Made by a program: the position numbers and the translations under genes
Origin: Prochilodus magdalenae
Lineage: Eukaryota > Chordata > Actinopteri > Characiformes > Prochilodontidae
DNA: 64,000 nucleotides
Direction of reading: 5' to 3'
Assembly (NCBI GenBank): GCA_024036415.1
Contig: JAMWET010003381.1
Location: forward strand, 154,501-218,500
The notes under the pieces: model-generated
Database searches by the model: none
Told to the model about the DNA's origin: nothing
Seen by the model: only the letters and a program-made list of their open reading frames with translations
Shown: positions 1-13,000 of the stretch, piece by piece
How positions within the stretch are numbered: position 1 is the first letter of the stretch
Layout: each line of letters opens with the position of its first letter

Positions 1-207
1 TCATTGAGGCATACAGGATGAACAAGTGTGGGGAGCCCTGTCTGACGCCTTTGGCGAGATTGCCCTGTATACCCATTTTCTTGAGGACACTCCAAAATTT
101 CACCATAAGCAAAGGGTTTGCTGTAGCCAAAGAAACATGTCAGCTTCCTTTTCAAACTAAATGGAATCGATCTCTGTTGTAATTACTTATTTTGTACATT
201 TAAAATA

Positions 208-457
208 TATCGTCGCTGTCCAAAGAAAAACAAGTATCTCTAAAATGGCAACTTTACAGGAGAGCCCAAAAACCTCATTCAATTTTAATGCAAGTCAATG
301 GAACCAGACGTCTTACGAAGCACTTTTGGGTCATTTCAATTGGTCCATGCATCATGCAATTCCCACAAAGTGTAAACAGGAGCTGCTGTTTTCAAATGAT
401 GCATAAGAGTCAAAATGGACAAAATGGAGATACATGTTTTTCATTGGACAGCGATAT
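208..457. mobile_element. MITE family with TATCGTCGCTGTCC ends, copy 1
   Basis: About 250 bp with imperfect inverted ends (ATCGTCGCTGTCCAAAG at the left; CATTGGACAGCGATAT at the right). Internal words ATGGCAACTTTACAGGAGAG and GCAAGTCAATGGAACCAGA are shared with copies at 58726 and 59623. Short frames in it are not genes. Confidence 0.8.
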
Positions 458-706
458 ACTTTATATATTTATTTTCAGTCTGGTTCCATCTGATTTTGAT
501 TCCAGTAAAAAAGTTTTGAGTAGTGATTTCACTCCATTTCTAACACCTGGTGAAGGCGAAGCAAATGAGTAAGATGGAAACGAACCCCCTCTGCCTTGGG
601 GGATGGAGGGAAAAGTGTAAAAGTTGTGATGGACCAGTGGCCACAAATACAGCTGGCTCGCAATGAGTAAGCCCTGTTTATGTTACCAGTATTCAGCATA
701 TACAGC

Positions 707-1026
707 TCTGGAAATAAATAAGAGACCACTCCAATTTCATCTTAAATCTGCACCAGCACATGTACAGCAGGTTCTTACTGAGGAACAGAAGGCTGGGTTC
801 TAGCTTTACTGGCAGATACAGTGAGCGTCTGGTTCATAAGCAAACACACAGGACAACACAGCTACTGGCCACTCTCTGACCGTGATGAGTGCCACCTCAT
901 TCCAATGTCACTTAACCACCGTAAGATGACCTCAAGTGACCTACAGAAGGACTGGCGAGCAATGGCTGGGGTGAAACACACAGCGAGGAGGCGTCATTAG
1001 TGATTTTCTAAATAAACTGATCTAAT
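707..1026 (+). repeat. dispersed repeat, forward copy
   Basis: AAATAAATAAGAGACCACTC, CATGTACAGCAGGTTCTTAC and CAGATACAGTGAG recur in reverse complement at 39603-39985. It is a non-coding, moderately diverged interspersed repeat of unknown class. Confidence 0.75.
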
Positions 1027-1492
1027 ATAATATCTGATCTGGAATTTGGGAGACATGTTTCCAGTAGTGTAGAGAATAAAACAGATCTGCCCATTTCATC
1101 AAACACAAACCCAGAAACTGTACAACTAGAGACACTGATCATTTTGAGGTGGCGACTTAAATTTTTCCAGAGCTCTATTTGTATGCTTGCGTGGTTGATC
1201 CAGCACTCCATGGCTCACCGCCTTGCTTTCACACCCACTGTAAAGATATATCTTCACACCAGTGGTCTCTAAATCACTTACACCACTAAAGAAAAGACCA
1301 GGGAAGGTTTCTGCTGCTAGAACCTGAAATGGTTGCATCCATGACTGGATGCTCACCTAATGCGAGTTACTCACTGGTCAGAGTGACGCACAGAATTCCC
1401 GCTGGTTGTTCTCAGATACATGGTTCTACTTTGCATCAGATTGTGTATCACTGTTTTCCTAAACAAGGCATGTGTTTTGTCTTCCTGTACAG

Positions 1493-1600
1493 GTGGTTCA
1501 TGAAAGCGATAACGTGGTGTTCTGTCTGGAGTGTGCGCTTCGGTACATCCAGAAGCGCAGGTCCCCTCGAGGTCTGAAGATGATGTTTCGTTACACTGAG
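1493..1600 (+). CDS. jarid2: jarid2 penultimate coding exon
   Basis: A 108-nt exon of exactly 36 codons. It lies between a pyrimidine-rich acceptor (cttcctgtacag, AG at 1491-1492) and a gtagta donor at 1601. It encodes the C-terminal part of the C5HC2 zinc finger, with the CLEC pair visible. Confidence 0.88.
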
Positions 1601-3644
1601 GTAGTATACTGTAGACGCTCTCTCATTAGAGCTTCCTTCAGTGCAAACGCATCTCAGAGTTTCTCAACCCAGTCCTCAGTACACTGAACGCCTGGCATTT
1701 GAACACAAACAACCTGCCACCCCCACCACACCCCTCTTCAACCACACACTCGCCCACACACAACAATGAGAATTTCAGAATAAGATACACTAACTGGAGT
1801 AAATCAACTGTTAGGTTTGACAGCCACCTTCAATAGAGTTTTCTGGTGTTTCTGAATCTCGTTTGATCCCCTGTGTACTTCCTTGTTTGTTTCTGTTGTA
1901 GCAGTACTTTGACATGTGCCTGCCTCTGTAGCGATTTGTGGCTGGCTGGTTGGTTAGCATGCCAGTCAAATAGCAATTTTAGTGAAAGCAGACAGTTTTT
2001 TGCCACAATAAGCAAAAGAGACCTGTTTTTGCGCCGGCCATGCTAGAAAAACGACCATGCAGCTAGGTCCTGTTCAGCCCAAACCATAACTCAATCAGCC
2101 TCATTCAGAAATCTTGGGCTCTGATTATTTCACTATGCCCATTTGTTCAGCATCTTGGTATTCACTTCTCAATCTGGTATTTGCACCTTTGACTTTTTAA
2201 AGTTTGTAGCCTGAAACGGATTTGGTCAGACATGTATAGTTATCTGTAGGAAATACTCATTTTTGTCATTTTCATTTGTGTAGTTAAATAAATGCCAGAC
2301 TTCCAACTCGTGTGCCGCTTTTCACACGTTTATAGAAGCTAAATTCCTAAAAAAAAAAAAAACACTTGTGGGTATTGATTACCAGTTCCTGATTGGTCAG
2401 TATCAATATGCCATTAATTCTGCATATGTTTTGTCTGACCAAAGCATTCACACCCCTCTGACCACCTCAAATATTTTAAATGCTGAGTGCCATTCTGTGC
2501 TCTCTGGTCATGGAGGAATGGGTATGACTTTCCGAAGTGTGGGCTCACGTGCTTAAATTGAATGACAATGGCATACAGGATAGCCGCGATAAACTCCAGG
2601 GGTTCACAGGTTTGATCTGTAACTCAGCCAGGACAAAAGAAAAGGAGAACATGCACGCTAAATGATGCTCAATGCAGACCCCCCAATTTCACAACCTCCC
2701 CAGGGCTGAAAAACAAACCTGCCCTAGGACAGCCCTCTACTCCTTGTCTGCTGTACTTCAAAATAAAAGTCCCCTTTTCAAAAAATTAAAATACTGTACA
2801 CAAAGGCATGACTTTACACCACAGTACATAAAGGGTGTAGCACCAGCAGGCCTATGAAACACTTACAAACGCAACATTCTTTAAATATGAAGCCCTGCAG
2901 TGTGTTTGCTTTAGTAAAGCAGCTGCTGTGCAACCTCCTGTTACTATGAATGGTGCTACCTTGCTAAAATGTTGTAGTGTAGGGTATATGTACAGTTAAT
3001 TTCCTATATCTAACTGAACTAACGAAGACATTTTGATATCTTAAATCACCTTATTAAAATACTATCAGCACCAAAACTACAAAACTGAATTTGGTTTTCT
3101 ATCCAGCAGCATCTTTTTTGTATTTACCTGTTCCACCTTAAGGTTGAAGCTATTATATTTCGGTGCCTCAGGCATTATAACAATAACTGCGGCACAGTTT
3201 AAGGTGGAACCATGAACATTTTGCTTATTTGCTTCATCGCTGGTACGTTAACTTCTACAGCAAAAATCAAAACCTTTATTATTATTATTAATAAACCTGA
3301 GTTTTTTAAGACCTAAAAAATGTTTGGGTCAGCACTACTAAATTCACGCAGCTAGGTTAGAACAGAAACTGGACCAGCTGGTGGGTCTCTGGATTTGGTT
3401 GCAGAATGCTAATGTTCTTCAGATGCTCTTTCCCTGTCTTCACTGTTGCCTTTTCTTTCGTTCCCAGGAGCACCTGAACAGTTTGGTAAATGGGGTGTGT
3501 GGGAAAACTTTGGAACGGACTGCGGAGAAGCGGAAAGCCGCCAGCCCCAGCAAACTGCCACCAGCAAAACGAAGCCCCAGAAACAAGAGCTTAACCCAGG
3601 TCTCCATGTTGCGTTCCGCCTCAAAGAACCCTTCCCGCTCTTGA
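1493..3644 (+). CDS. jarid2: Protein Jumonji (JARID2), C-terminal part, 3' end of gene
   Basis: These are the last two coding exons (1493-1600 and 3468-3644) of jarid2; the rest lies to the left of the window. JARID2 is a catalytically inactive JmjC/ARID nuclear protein that recruits and tunes Polycomb repressive complex 2. Exon A encodes the end of the C5HC2 zinc-finger region, including [16 protein letters not shown] and [11 protein letters not shown]. Exon B begins [17 protein letters not shown] and continues into a basic Ser/Pro/Lys-rich tail ending NPSRS before TGA (3642-3644). Both exons are in phase 0, joined from gag|gtagta to cccag|gag. The wording matches my recollection of human JARID2 ([34 protein letters not shown]). 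The neighbour on the right is dtnbp1, as in mammals. Whether this is the fish a or b paralog cannot be decided here. Confidence 0.9.
1601..3467 (+). other. jarid2: jarid2 last intron
   Basis: A 1.87-kb intron. It holds no ORF worth calling. It contains an A13 run near 2349 and a small inverted-repeat element at 3129-3212. Confidence 0.7.
3129..3212. repeat. short inverted-repeat element
   Basis: GTTCCACCTTAAGGTTGAAG at the left and TTTAAGGTGGAACCA at the right form an 84-bp hairpin-like unit. A related half (ATTCCACCTTAAATGACTCA) occurs near 36529, suggesting a MITE family. Confidence 0.6.
3468..3644 (+). CDS. jarid2: jarid2 last coding exon with stop
   Basis: The acceptor cttttctttcgttcccag ends at 3467. 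There are 58 codons and then TGA. The tail is lysine/serine/proline rich ([20 protein letters not shown]), consistent with the low-complexity end of JARID2. Confidence 0.88.
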   Translation, partial: EHLNSLVNGVCGKTLERTAEKRKAASPSKLPPAKRSPRNKSLTQVSMLRSASKNPSRS

Positions 3645-3878
3645 CCAAACTGTCAGAACCATTCCCTCCCTCCCAAACGTCTCAATTAGCATTGGCCGTC
3701 CAGTCGCTCTTCGCACGGAATGTTCCTGTTACCTGGGTACCAACATGGCGAAGACAGCAGTGCGTCGGAGCAAGCGTGTACACACTTGGCTGTTACGTGG
3801 CACTTTGTGTTAGGTATGCGTAGTTACTAATCGGAGCTAACGCAACAAAATGAATGTATGGGACATGAATATAGACAT

Positions 3879-4384
3879 ACACACACACACACACAAACAA
3901 ATACACACACACACAGACACACACACACACACAGACACAAACACACACACACACACACACAAATACACACACAAACAATTTCACACACAAACAAATACAC
4001 ACAGAACACACACACAAACAAATACACACACAAACACACACAGACACACAAACAATTACACACACAAACAAATACACACACAAACAAATACACACACAAA
4101 TTAACAAATACACACACACACACACAGACAAAAACACACATACACCCACGCACACAAATACACACACACACACAAATACATACACACAGACAAAAACACA
4201 CAGACACACACACACATATACACACACACACAAAAACACACACACAAAAACACACACAGACACACACAAACAAACACACACTGACACACACAGACACAAA
4301 GACAAATTCACACACAGACACAAATACACACACACACAAACACGCACAAATACACAAACACACACACACACAAATACACACACA
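3879..4384. repeat. CA-rich compound microsatellite in jarid2 3' UTR
   Basis: About 500 bp of CA repeats interrupted by CAAACAAATA, CAGA and CATA variants. Reading frames through it yield only Thr/His or Cys/Val polymers and are not genes. It begins 235 bp after the jarid2 stop codon. Confidence 0.95.
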
Positions 4385-4966
4385 GTTGCACCGTACTTAA
4401 GTAGCTATTCTAAGATCACGGTCGCTAGGGACGTCAGTAAGAAGCGAGACTGGGGAGCCTGATCACGCACGGAAATCTTTTTTGCACTAGTTCTGAGATG
4501 TTTTCGTTTTTTTTCCAGTTTTTTTAAGAGTATTTTTGAGTTGTTTCAGCGTTCAATCAAATATAAATATACATATACATAGATATGAATATATCCTATA
4601 CTGTACCTATTGTTTGTGTTTAACTTGGTGCTGTAGTGTCACATCTTCCATCAGCCCTTCCAGGCTTTTTTCTCTTGGGCTCACCCATGTTGGATAGGTT
4701 TATATATAGCAGATGTGATTATGCCCCTTTGAAATAGTCTTAAGCAGCCTGAAATATTCATAGATTATATATATACACATAAATATATATATATAGATAT
4801 AATACTTTCCCCCCCTTTGTAATATATGAAGGCGCATGATCATGTTTGTATTTCTTGCTGGGCAATTCAAAGGCCTTTTTGCCTAACTGATTTTAAAAGC
4901 ACATCCGAGGCCTTTTATCCCCAAATGATTTCTAAAACAAAAAGGTGAGTTAGGCTACTCTATAAC

Positions 4967-4999
<33 letters not shown>

Positions 5000-5839
5000 A
5001 ATGATAAGATGACGCCCAGAGCAATATTTACAGAAGCGATTAGACATGTTAAAGTTGTAAAGAAGCACTTTGCCATAAATTCTCATTTCTCTGGTTCTGC
5101 CTTTGTGATTAGTCATCGGTGGTCCCTAGAGTATTTTCTCCTTTACCACAGAGAATATCCCCTTTAACAAAAAATAAGAAGAATATTCTTTTGTTTACAT
5201 AGAATATTTATTATAAACATCAAAATGTTTTAACACTAACCTTCCCAAATATGTTTATATGCCAAGAAGAATCTTCACCTAAACTCGAGCCTTTTAAGAG
5301 AGGGCCTATAAGGGTTTCAAAGCCAAGATGAAGAAAACACCTTACTCCCCCCGCTATTGGTTTCTTCATCTGTACAAGCTAGATGTTCACAGGGTTGCTG
5401 TTGTAACATATGGGAAAAAATTAAGTGCTGCTTAATCACTGAAGAAGTGTGTAATAGTGGTGATCCCTAGTTTTTTAGCTTTACTTTTTTATTCAAAGGG
5501 AAAAAAAAAAGTCTTTTACTTAAAAAGTCAACCATGTAGTAGCCATAATACACTGACTGTAAGTCCTGTAGTCCAACATGGTAGTCGCCCTCTTCCAAAA
5601 AGACTGGTGTTTTGAGCATAGTAAAAATGAACAGTGTTTCCAAAAATGTGGTTGTTAACTTTTTTATGGCCTTAAAATGGTTTTTGATCACTTTTTCCCC
5701 CCCACCGTTTTCTACCGTAAAACCTCTTGCTTGGCTTGCTTTTTATTTATAAGCGCTGTTTCTCAGTCCTCAATCTAGTGGAGTTGTTTTTTGGTTACTG
5801 GCTTTTTTTTTACTTTTCTGGTTTGTATAATTTTGTTGT

Positions 5840-5909
5840 AATAAACAAATCACTGTCAATCCTTCCAAAAATTGTTCCTGGTATGATTCGGAATGTGCTC
5901 AATAATAAA
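5840..5909 (+). promoter_or_regulatory. jarid2: candidate poly(A) signals for jarid2
   Basis: Two AATAAA hexamers (5840-5845 and 5904-5909); a third lies at 6042-6047. All are on the + strand, before the dtnbp1 3' end. Choosing between them needs transcript data. Confidence 0.45.
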
Positions 5910-6260
5910 TGTAGACTTTATACACCTGTTCATCAACAGTACTGACGGGGGACCAGACGGAATGGGCGCGGTGTCTACATGTATGTGGCTTTTGTGTCTT
6001 AGAAGTCTGCCTGAACAGAAACAGGGACACCAAAGGAGTTCAATAAATAGGTGCCAAATCCAGTTAAACAATGCCAGCCAGCATTCACATGTCCTTCCAG
6101 GGGACACTGTTGTTAGCAATAATACAAAACTTGCCTTTTTAAATGTTCCTTCACGCCTTTCTAGTCGCTTGAGTTGCCATCGCTTCTTTTCCCAGCAGTA
6201 CAGTTATGCCAGTATATAAACCCTGTAATTTAAAAGACAAAATCTAAAACAACAACACGT

Positions 6261-6442
6261 TTTATTCCACAGCTAGAATAACGTTCATCTGATTAAAGGG
6301 CAAAGTCCCCAGTAGTACTTCAATCAAATTAAGCAGAACATGCTTTGAAAATGTCGCTCATGCCATAAATTTGCACACCTGAGCTGTTCACAACCTACGG
6401 AGATATTAGCAGTATGATGAGTGGATAGTAAAATCTTTATTA
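6261..6442 (-). promoter_or_regulatory. dtnbp1: candidate poly(A) signals for dtnbp1
   Basis: On the minus strand AATAAA occurs at 6437-6442 and again at 6261-6266, about 290 and 460 bp beyond the dtnbp1 stop. This would give a short 3' UTR and leave only a few hundred bases between the two convergent genes. Confidence 0.5.
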
Positions 6443-6727
6443 TTTGAGAGATAGTATGATGCTGCTGGCTGCTCCGTACAATAATTTGAACCGTCATACA
6501 ATGATCAGCATTACTTAAGCAAAAATCACAGTGCTAAGAAAAATGGTCCGAAAGGATTGTTCTCCAAATTGAGGGCAAAGCTTTCGAAACTCAGCTTTAG
6601 GGCTCAGACAAATGTATATACGCTCCAGGCCGGTCATAAAACCTGCATTTGCTCTGGCCTTCTTGCAGTTTGATCAAGCATTGGTTGTGCCAAGTCTCAT
6701 GACCATAAAACTCCCCCTCTGCAGACT

Positions 6728-7014
6728 CTAGGTCGTCTGCGTGTCACTGTCGTCCGAGTTTTTAAGCCGCTCCTCAGTCTCAGGGAGGACGGCAAGAGCC
6801 GTGTCGGCCTGGACCTCCTCTTCGTCGGACTGCACCACTGGCGACTCTGCTCCGCCACTCTCCTCGCTGGCGTCCTCCTCTTCATCCGGTCCCTCGGTCA
6901 CACCGCTGAACGTGTCCGTGCAGGAGGAGGACAGGGAGGAAACGGTCTGGCGCAGCTCCGTTTGACTGGGCACCTTCAGACTGATCTCAGCTGGTGAGGG
7001 AGCTGCTTCTGGAG
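6728..7014 (-). CDS. dtnbp1: dtnbp1 last coding exon with stop
   Basis: A 287-nt exon after acceptor gtgtggaccag. It encodes the acidic, Ser-rich C-terminus with [13 protein letters not shown] and [22 protein letters not shown] is at 6730-6728. The tail is longer in Glu/Asp stretches than I recall for human. Confidence 0.93.
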
Positions 7015-10000
7015 CTGGTCCACACCAAGGAGGACAGAGGAAGAATAAGATTACAATACGACATGACATAACTTCTTTCAAAAACGCTGCCAGTTTAATA
7101 GGTTCTGCATAGATGTCCGATGAATGCCTGCGTGGACAACTGGCAACGCAACATACGTACGTGGGTCATGTAATGCAAGTATTTGGAAATGTATTCGTAT
7201 TTGCTGTAGGCAGGGCTGCAGAACCTAGCAGAGGCGAATGCATTTGCCAATTAAAAAAAGAAAAAAAGTGATTATTGATTTTATTTATATATATATATAT
7301 ACACACACACTGAGTGCAGCAGAATTGCTACTCGTGCAGGACTGCTTCTTAATGATTGCTAAACTACTTAAAGTGGACCTGTTATGCTTCAACAGTTTTT
7401 GTCTCACAAGTTTCATCTTTTAAAGCTTTTTATGCAAACGGTTTGCAAAGCTATAAAACCCAAAGTACATGCCAGAGGAGAGAGAAACTCTCTCCCACAG
7501 AAACCACTTTTCACAGCAATCCAAACCTCATCATTGCTCCAGCCCCTCACTATGTTACAAAGTGATATCATCTCACAACACAGGCATGGAGCCTAGTTCA
7601 GCAATTAAGCCATGTAAATCTATTCTAGTAGACCACAGAAATAAACTTCTGAACACTGAGTATAATAAGTGTAAATTCTCATTAAGTTCTCTGTTCTAAT
7701 CGGCTGCCCTGCAATGCGCCTTACTCAGTTTCCACATATGGACCTATATAGACTGCTGAGTAAACAGTGTATGCTGGAACTGGAATTTTATTAAAATCGT
7801 GAATAAATGATGTTATGTGATGTAGGATTATAGGAAACAGTCAGAGACAGCCAGAGTTGTCATATTTGACTAAAATTGTTGGAGTATAATTTATTTAAAA
7901 TCTTTATCAGTACCAGTCACAAATCTTTTTACATTTACTAGGCTGCAAAATTAAGTTTGGTGCTTCAAGGTGGCAGTTCATCAGGACAAGAGTTGGGCCT
8001 AAAGAATATAAGGCAGACTACCTGGCCAGAAAATCATCCTTGGCTGTAGGGCTTTTATTTAAGCTAGCAGGCGTTAGCTAACCTCCATGTGTATACAGCA
8101 AGAAAAATATCTCCTACCACTTCTGACTTTACTATCAATAACCATAGCGTACCTTCTGTAGGCGAGATGGCGTTATCTTCACCACCAGAATTGAGGAAGA
8201 CGTCCAAAGCCTCGTGGTCAGACACGTCTGTCAGGTCCATCTGCTCCAACATATCTACATTCACCTCCATAGAGGACATGCTGCCTATTGGATCTGCCCA
8301 AAGAAGAACACAAGTCCATTTCCTTAAGCCTGCGAGTCACTGTGAGGGACAGTTTTCCAAAAGCCATGAGAGAACAGTAATGAGACTCGGAATAGAATTC
8401 ACAGCACTCATAAATACACAGGCAAGCAAACACAGTTAAAGAAACAGAGAACGGTTAAGGCCGAAAGCTACTGAATGCCTTCCCTGAGGTCAGACGGACC
8501 TACTGGACCAATTTCAAAGCTCACAGAAAATAATGAATCCGACCAATTATACACAATCTATAGCAAACAGAGATCAACTATAAAGAGTCTGTTAACAATC
8601 TATAGCAAATAGAGATCAGTTATAAAGAGTCTATTAAGAATGGATAGTAAATAAGACCAATCATAGAGAGGTGTAAACAGTAGCTGAATCAAATGCATAA
8701 TAACAAATAGACGTATGTCAGCCTGTTATATCATTATCTAATTAAAAAAAGTTTGTTTATTAAGTGATGTCACACAGTGACCTCCTGATTAACTTGTATC
8801 TGCAAACATTGATTTATAAAGATCACTGTTCTTAGCGTTACGGCTTTTTTTAAAGACCTGTTAGCAAAGCTAAGAAAGGCAAAACCTTGTGAGGCGAATC
8901 ATGTGTTGTGAAAGCGACTTGTGTATTGTGGTTGATATATTGTTATAGGGGACACATCAAAACAAAACCACATGCACATGAAGCAGCAGCAGAAAGCGTA
9001 CCTCGCCCAGCAGCAGAGCAGGCAGCAGTGGAAGGAGAACAGAAAGAGGAGACCGTGAGTTTTGTCTGGCTTGACATCCTGATGGATCTCCATTAGCTTT
9101 ACACGGCATTAACAGTCGTTAATATTTATTAAGAGAAGCTTTTCATGCATAGCCTCTGTAGAGTCTACACAACCAGCCTGGCTCATTTTCATTAGGCCAT
9201 CAGCCTGTACCAAGTGAACACTGATGTTCTAATGTACAGGCTAAAGTAAAGGCTTTCCACTGCTTCTCTGAGGCGAAGGCTCTACAAACAAATGCTATAA
9301 CATGATGCTTTCTTCACAGCTCAGTTTCACTCTCATTCTTTAAGAAACGACTGCACAGATATGATCAACGTTCAATTCAGCTGGACCTTCTAGGTGAAAT
9401 ATTTTCCATATTCCATTAATAAAGGCCTTATACGCCTTATATCCAAAAGCCATGTTTTGTTAATTCTTTGTAAAGTGGAAAAAAAGCACATCCTCCACAG
9501 GAAACAACCTTACATGCATTTTTACTGCAAATTTTTGTGGATAATAAAAACATCCATCGTTTCGGCACAGCTCAGCCTTTTTCCAATATGTTAAATTCAG
9601 AAAATTTGAAGTAATTTGCATTAAATGTGAAAATGTTTTGCTTCAGATGCATTTTTAACCATCTATTTTATGTTTATTTTAATGCTCTTTAATAATAATA
9701 ATAATTCTTTAAAGACCCTACAAGCATTAAACACAACACAGGAAATTCTGGATATACTATACACACGGTTATATGCCATACAGTAATAAAAACAATAATA
9801 ACATGTTTACATGCAACTCAAGTCTTTATAGACAATATAACAAACCAAGACAGTTCCAGTAGAACCCAGATGCGTACCTATGCTTGTTTTAACTTCACAA
9901 ACCGGTCGTCACATACATGTTACTATAGAAGGTGCCCCATAAAGTTGCAAAAAACCCTACGTGTGAATTAGCTGAGCAATCAGTGTTTACCTGCCCAGTT

Positions 10001-13000
10001 TCAAATAGTCCTAAGCTGGCTGCTACTATGCTTCAATTGTACTAAACTTACTACTAAACCACTAACAACTACTGTTACTTTAAGATGCAGTATAAATGCA
10101 GTAGAAGAAAGCTGAGCTCAGTAGACAGAACATGAATGCCCCACCTCTTCTATCAGTGATCTGTAGATAGCCTGTAGAGAGGTACTGCTCCATGTCTTGC
10201 TGGAATGCCTCCTCAAAGTACTTCTGCCTTTCCTTCAGCTTCGCTTGCTGTGCGTGCTCCATCTCTAGGACCTTCTGGGCATGCTCAGAGTCCAGCTCCG
10301 CTGTTATGTGAAACAGAGAGACAGAAAGATTAAGTTTAATGCCTCATCAATCTACCAGAGAAGGATATATGTCCACAGCAGTCATACTCAGCTCCTTCAT
10401 GTAACCTAAAAGGAATGGAGAAAAACATACATGATTTTTACTTCACCCAAATCAGCCAACGTTATCAGTCAAGGCATGTTTGGTGTCTGAAGCTACCACA
10501 GCAACATAGCTAATAGGTAACGGGACCCTGTACATCAATTAGCACCGCTCAAAGTGCGCATCTAAATCACACTTGTCCAAACGGTATCAAGTTGTTCTAG
10601 GGCCCATGCTATGGAAAACAAAATTCCAAAACCTTAGACAGAAATATAGTTCGATGAAGTTTCATTCACTCCTCAGTCCATATAAGAAACACAGCCTTTG
10701 CGATGTCATTAAAACCAGTGCCTCCACTTTTGATCTGTCCGTTTAGTCTAGAGAAGTTTAGCGCCGCCAATTTATGCCAAAGCTACACTACATGGGCCAA
10801 GCAGTAGGTGGGCATCCCTCTTAATTACTGAGTTTAGGCGTTTCAGGAACACTCACTGCAAACATGCATAGAAAATCAAGAACATAGACATTCAGTCTCT
10901 ATAGACAAACGCTGGACTACATCTGCCCTGGTCAATAAGGTTCAATTATCGTAAAACGAAAGGGCGTCGGGGCAACAACAGGGGAGCGGGACTGCCTCTG
11001 GAAGCAACATCAGCACAACTGTTTGTTGGGAGGTTTAGAAAATTACTTTCAATAGGCAAGCAGCTGAAAACCTAAGCGCAAGGTCAAGGGTCGGCAGGAG
11101 TGGTGCAAAGCATGCTGCCACTGGAATCTGGAACAGTAGAAACAGGTACTCTGGAGCAACTGAATCAACCTTTCACCATCTTGGCAGTCTAAAGGACAAA
11201 TCTGGGTTAGGTGGATGATTCCGGGAGAATGCTACTCAACGGAAAGCATACCAACAACAGTGAAGTTTGGTGAAGGACTCATAACAGTCTGGTGCTGTTT
11301 TGTCAGAGTTTGGGTCCCTTTGGTTTCAGTGCAGGGTGATGGTAATGCTACAAGACGTTTTAGACAATTACACCCTTCTAACTTTGTAGCAACAGTCGGG
11401 GGAGGGGGCGTGGTGGGGGACCCTTTCCTGCCCGTTCCTTTTCCTGTTCCTGGCACAGACATGATTAGACCAGATTGGGGTGGTGAAGCTCTTTTATATT
11501 AATGCACTTAGTTTTAAAAGGGCATGTCCAAATGCCTCATATAGGAGTGGTGGTCATGTGTTCCTATGCTTTAGCCGCCAGTTAGCACAGAGCTCCCTAA
11601 ACAATCGTACAGGCACAGTAGCAACAGCAACCTGCTTATTTCCCCAGACTTAAGAGGGGTTTAAATAATGGTACATAAAACCACCCAAACACTATAAAAC
11701 TACAAGCCCAGGGGAAACGAGGTTTTCCATAGCACAACTATTTAGTTAGCATAGTTTGAGGCATGTATGTGATGATTTAGGCCTGCGATTAGCGCGGTGC
11801 TACTCTGATGTTCATCAGCTTCAAAGCGGTTGGAGCTGCAGTGCAAAATTAAGGACGTAAACTTCCACTAAATATGTCTTGGCTGATCCCCCACATTTGC
11901 ATTAAGGCCAATCAATTGTGCAAATGAGATTTTTCGCTGAGCTAACCGTCACATATCACCCGCTACGCACGTCAGAATGTCTGTCGTTTGCTGTCGCATC
12001 ATCTTGCCTTTACTACATGAAATGCCAACCCTGCTGTCACACTCATTGTCCTGAGTGTTCCTGTCTTTCTCCCACGCCATCTACCCATCTGCTTCTTCCT
12101 GCATGGCCCACAGTCGCAGCGCATGCAGGCATAACAGCAAACTGTGTGCAGAAAGCCAACGGAAAAAAGAGAGTGTTCTCTCTTCACACATCATTTCAAG
12201 CGTGTCTACATACCCCACGGTGCAGCAAAGCTACTTCCTTCAGACGAACTGAGCTGAGATGATCACAGGCTCTTCGTAGAGTGCAAATGAGCAAACATGT
12301 GAGTGAATGAGTGAAGTATACTCTATACACGGTGCTTCTTTATCTGCTTTATCTCTGACAGGAAGAGCACCCTCTCCACTTAACTGCAGGAAGCGTGCCT
12401 TTAGTACAAAAGCGGCTTCGTCTCTATTCTGCGTGCATGTACTCGTGCATCTCGTTAGAAGCAGACCTCCTACAAACGCCCTGTGGAGAGGATGCAGAAA
12501 TACGTCACATGCTGCATTTCAATGGTGCACTCGATGTGTGCTATCTGCTGTTGAGGGTATGCTTAAATACATAAAGAGGAATACAGTACTAGGGCAAAGG
12601 CAGAGACCACCCTTCCTTTATTTCATTTCCAATAAGTCCAGTTATAACAGACTGCCAGAAGTATTCACTCTCCCATACAAATCACTGAATTCAGGCGTCC
12701 CAATCACTCCCATGGCCACAGGTGTATAAAAACAAGCACCTAGACATGCAGACTGCTTCTACAGACATTAGTGAATGAATGGGTGGCTCTCAGGAGCTCA
12801 GTGTATTCCAGCACGGTACAGTGAGAGGATGCCACCTGCGCAACAAGTCCAGTCGTAAACTTTCCTCACTACTAAATATTCCACAGTCCACTGTCAGAGG
12901 GTTTATAACAAAGTGGAAGCGATTAGCAAGTGACAGAAACTCAGCCACAAAGTGGTAGGACACGTTAAATGACAAAGTGGGGTTAGTAGAGATTGCGAGC

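Larger units (their letters stand above)
3645..6250 (+). other. jarid2: jarid2 3' UTR and tail-to-tail junction with dtnbp1
   Basis: Sequence after the jarid2 stop, AT-rich, with the CA tract at 3879-4384, an (AAT)n run near 4966-5001 and T-rich stretches. Candidate poly(A) signals AATAAA lie at 5840-5845, 5904-5909 and 6042-6047. The true 3' end is not visible from sequence; the UTR could also end earlier. Confidence 0.5.
7015..10144 (-). other. dtnbp1: dtnbp1 introns 9 and 8
   Basis: Two introns (7015-8152 and 8294-10144) around exon 9. They hold a short TA/CA microsatellite at about 7285-7311 and a degenerate tandem repeat at 8548-8670. The rest is AT-rich single-copy-looking sequence; I see no genes in it. 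Confidence 0.7.

Noticed and set aside
3793..4400. Long open frames on both strands rich in Cys/Val or Thr/His
   Set aside because: They are translations of the CA microsatellite and have no gene structure.
11215..11502. 95-codon frame
   Set aside because: It lies within a decayed Tc1 transposase copy and is only a fragment in a broken frame.
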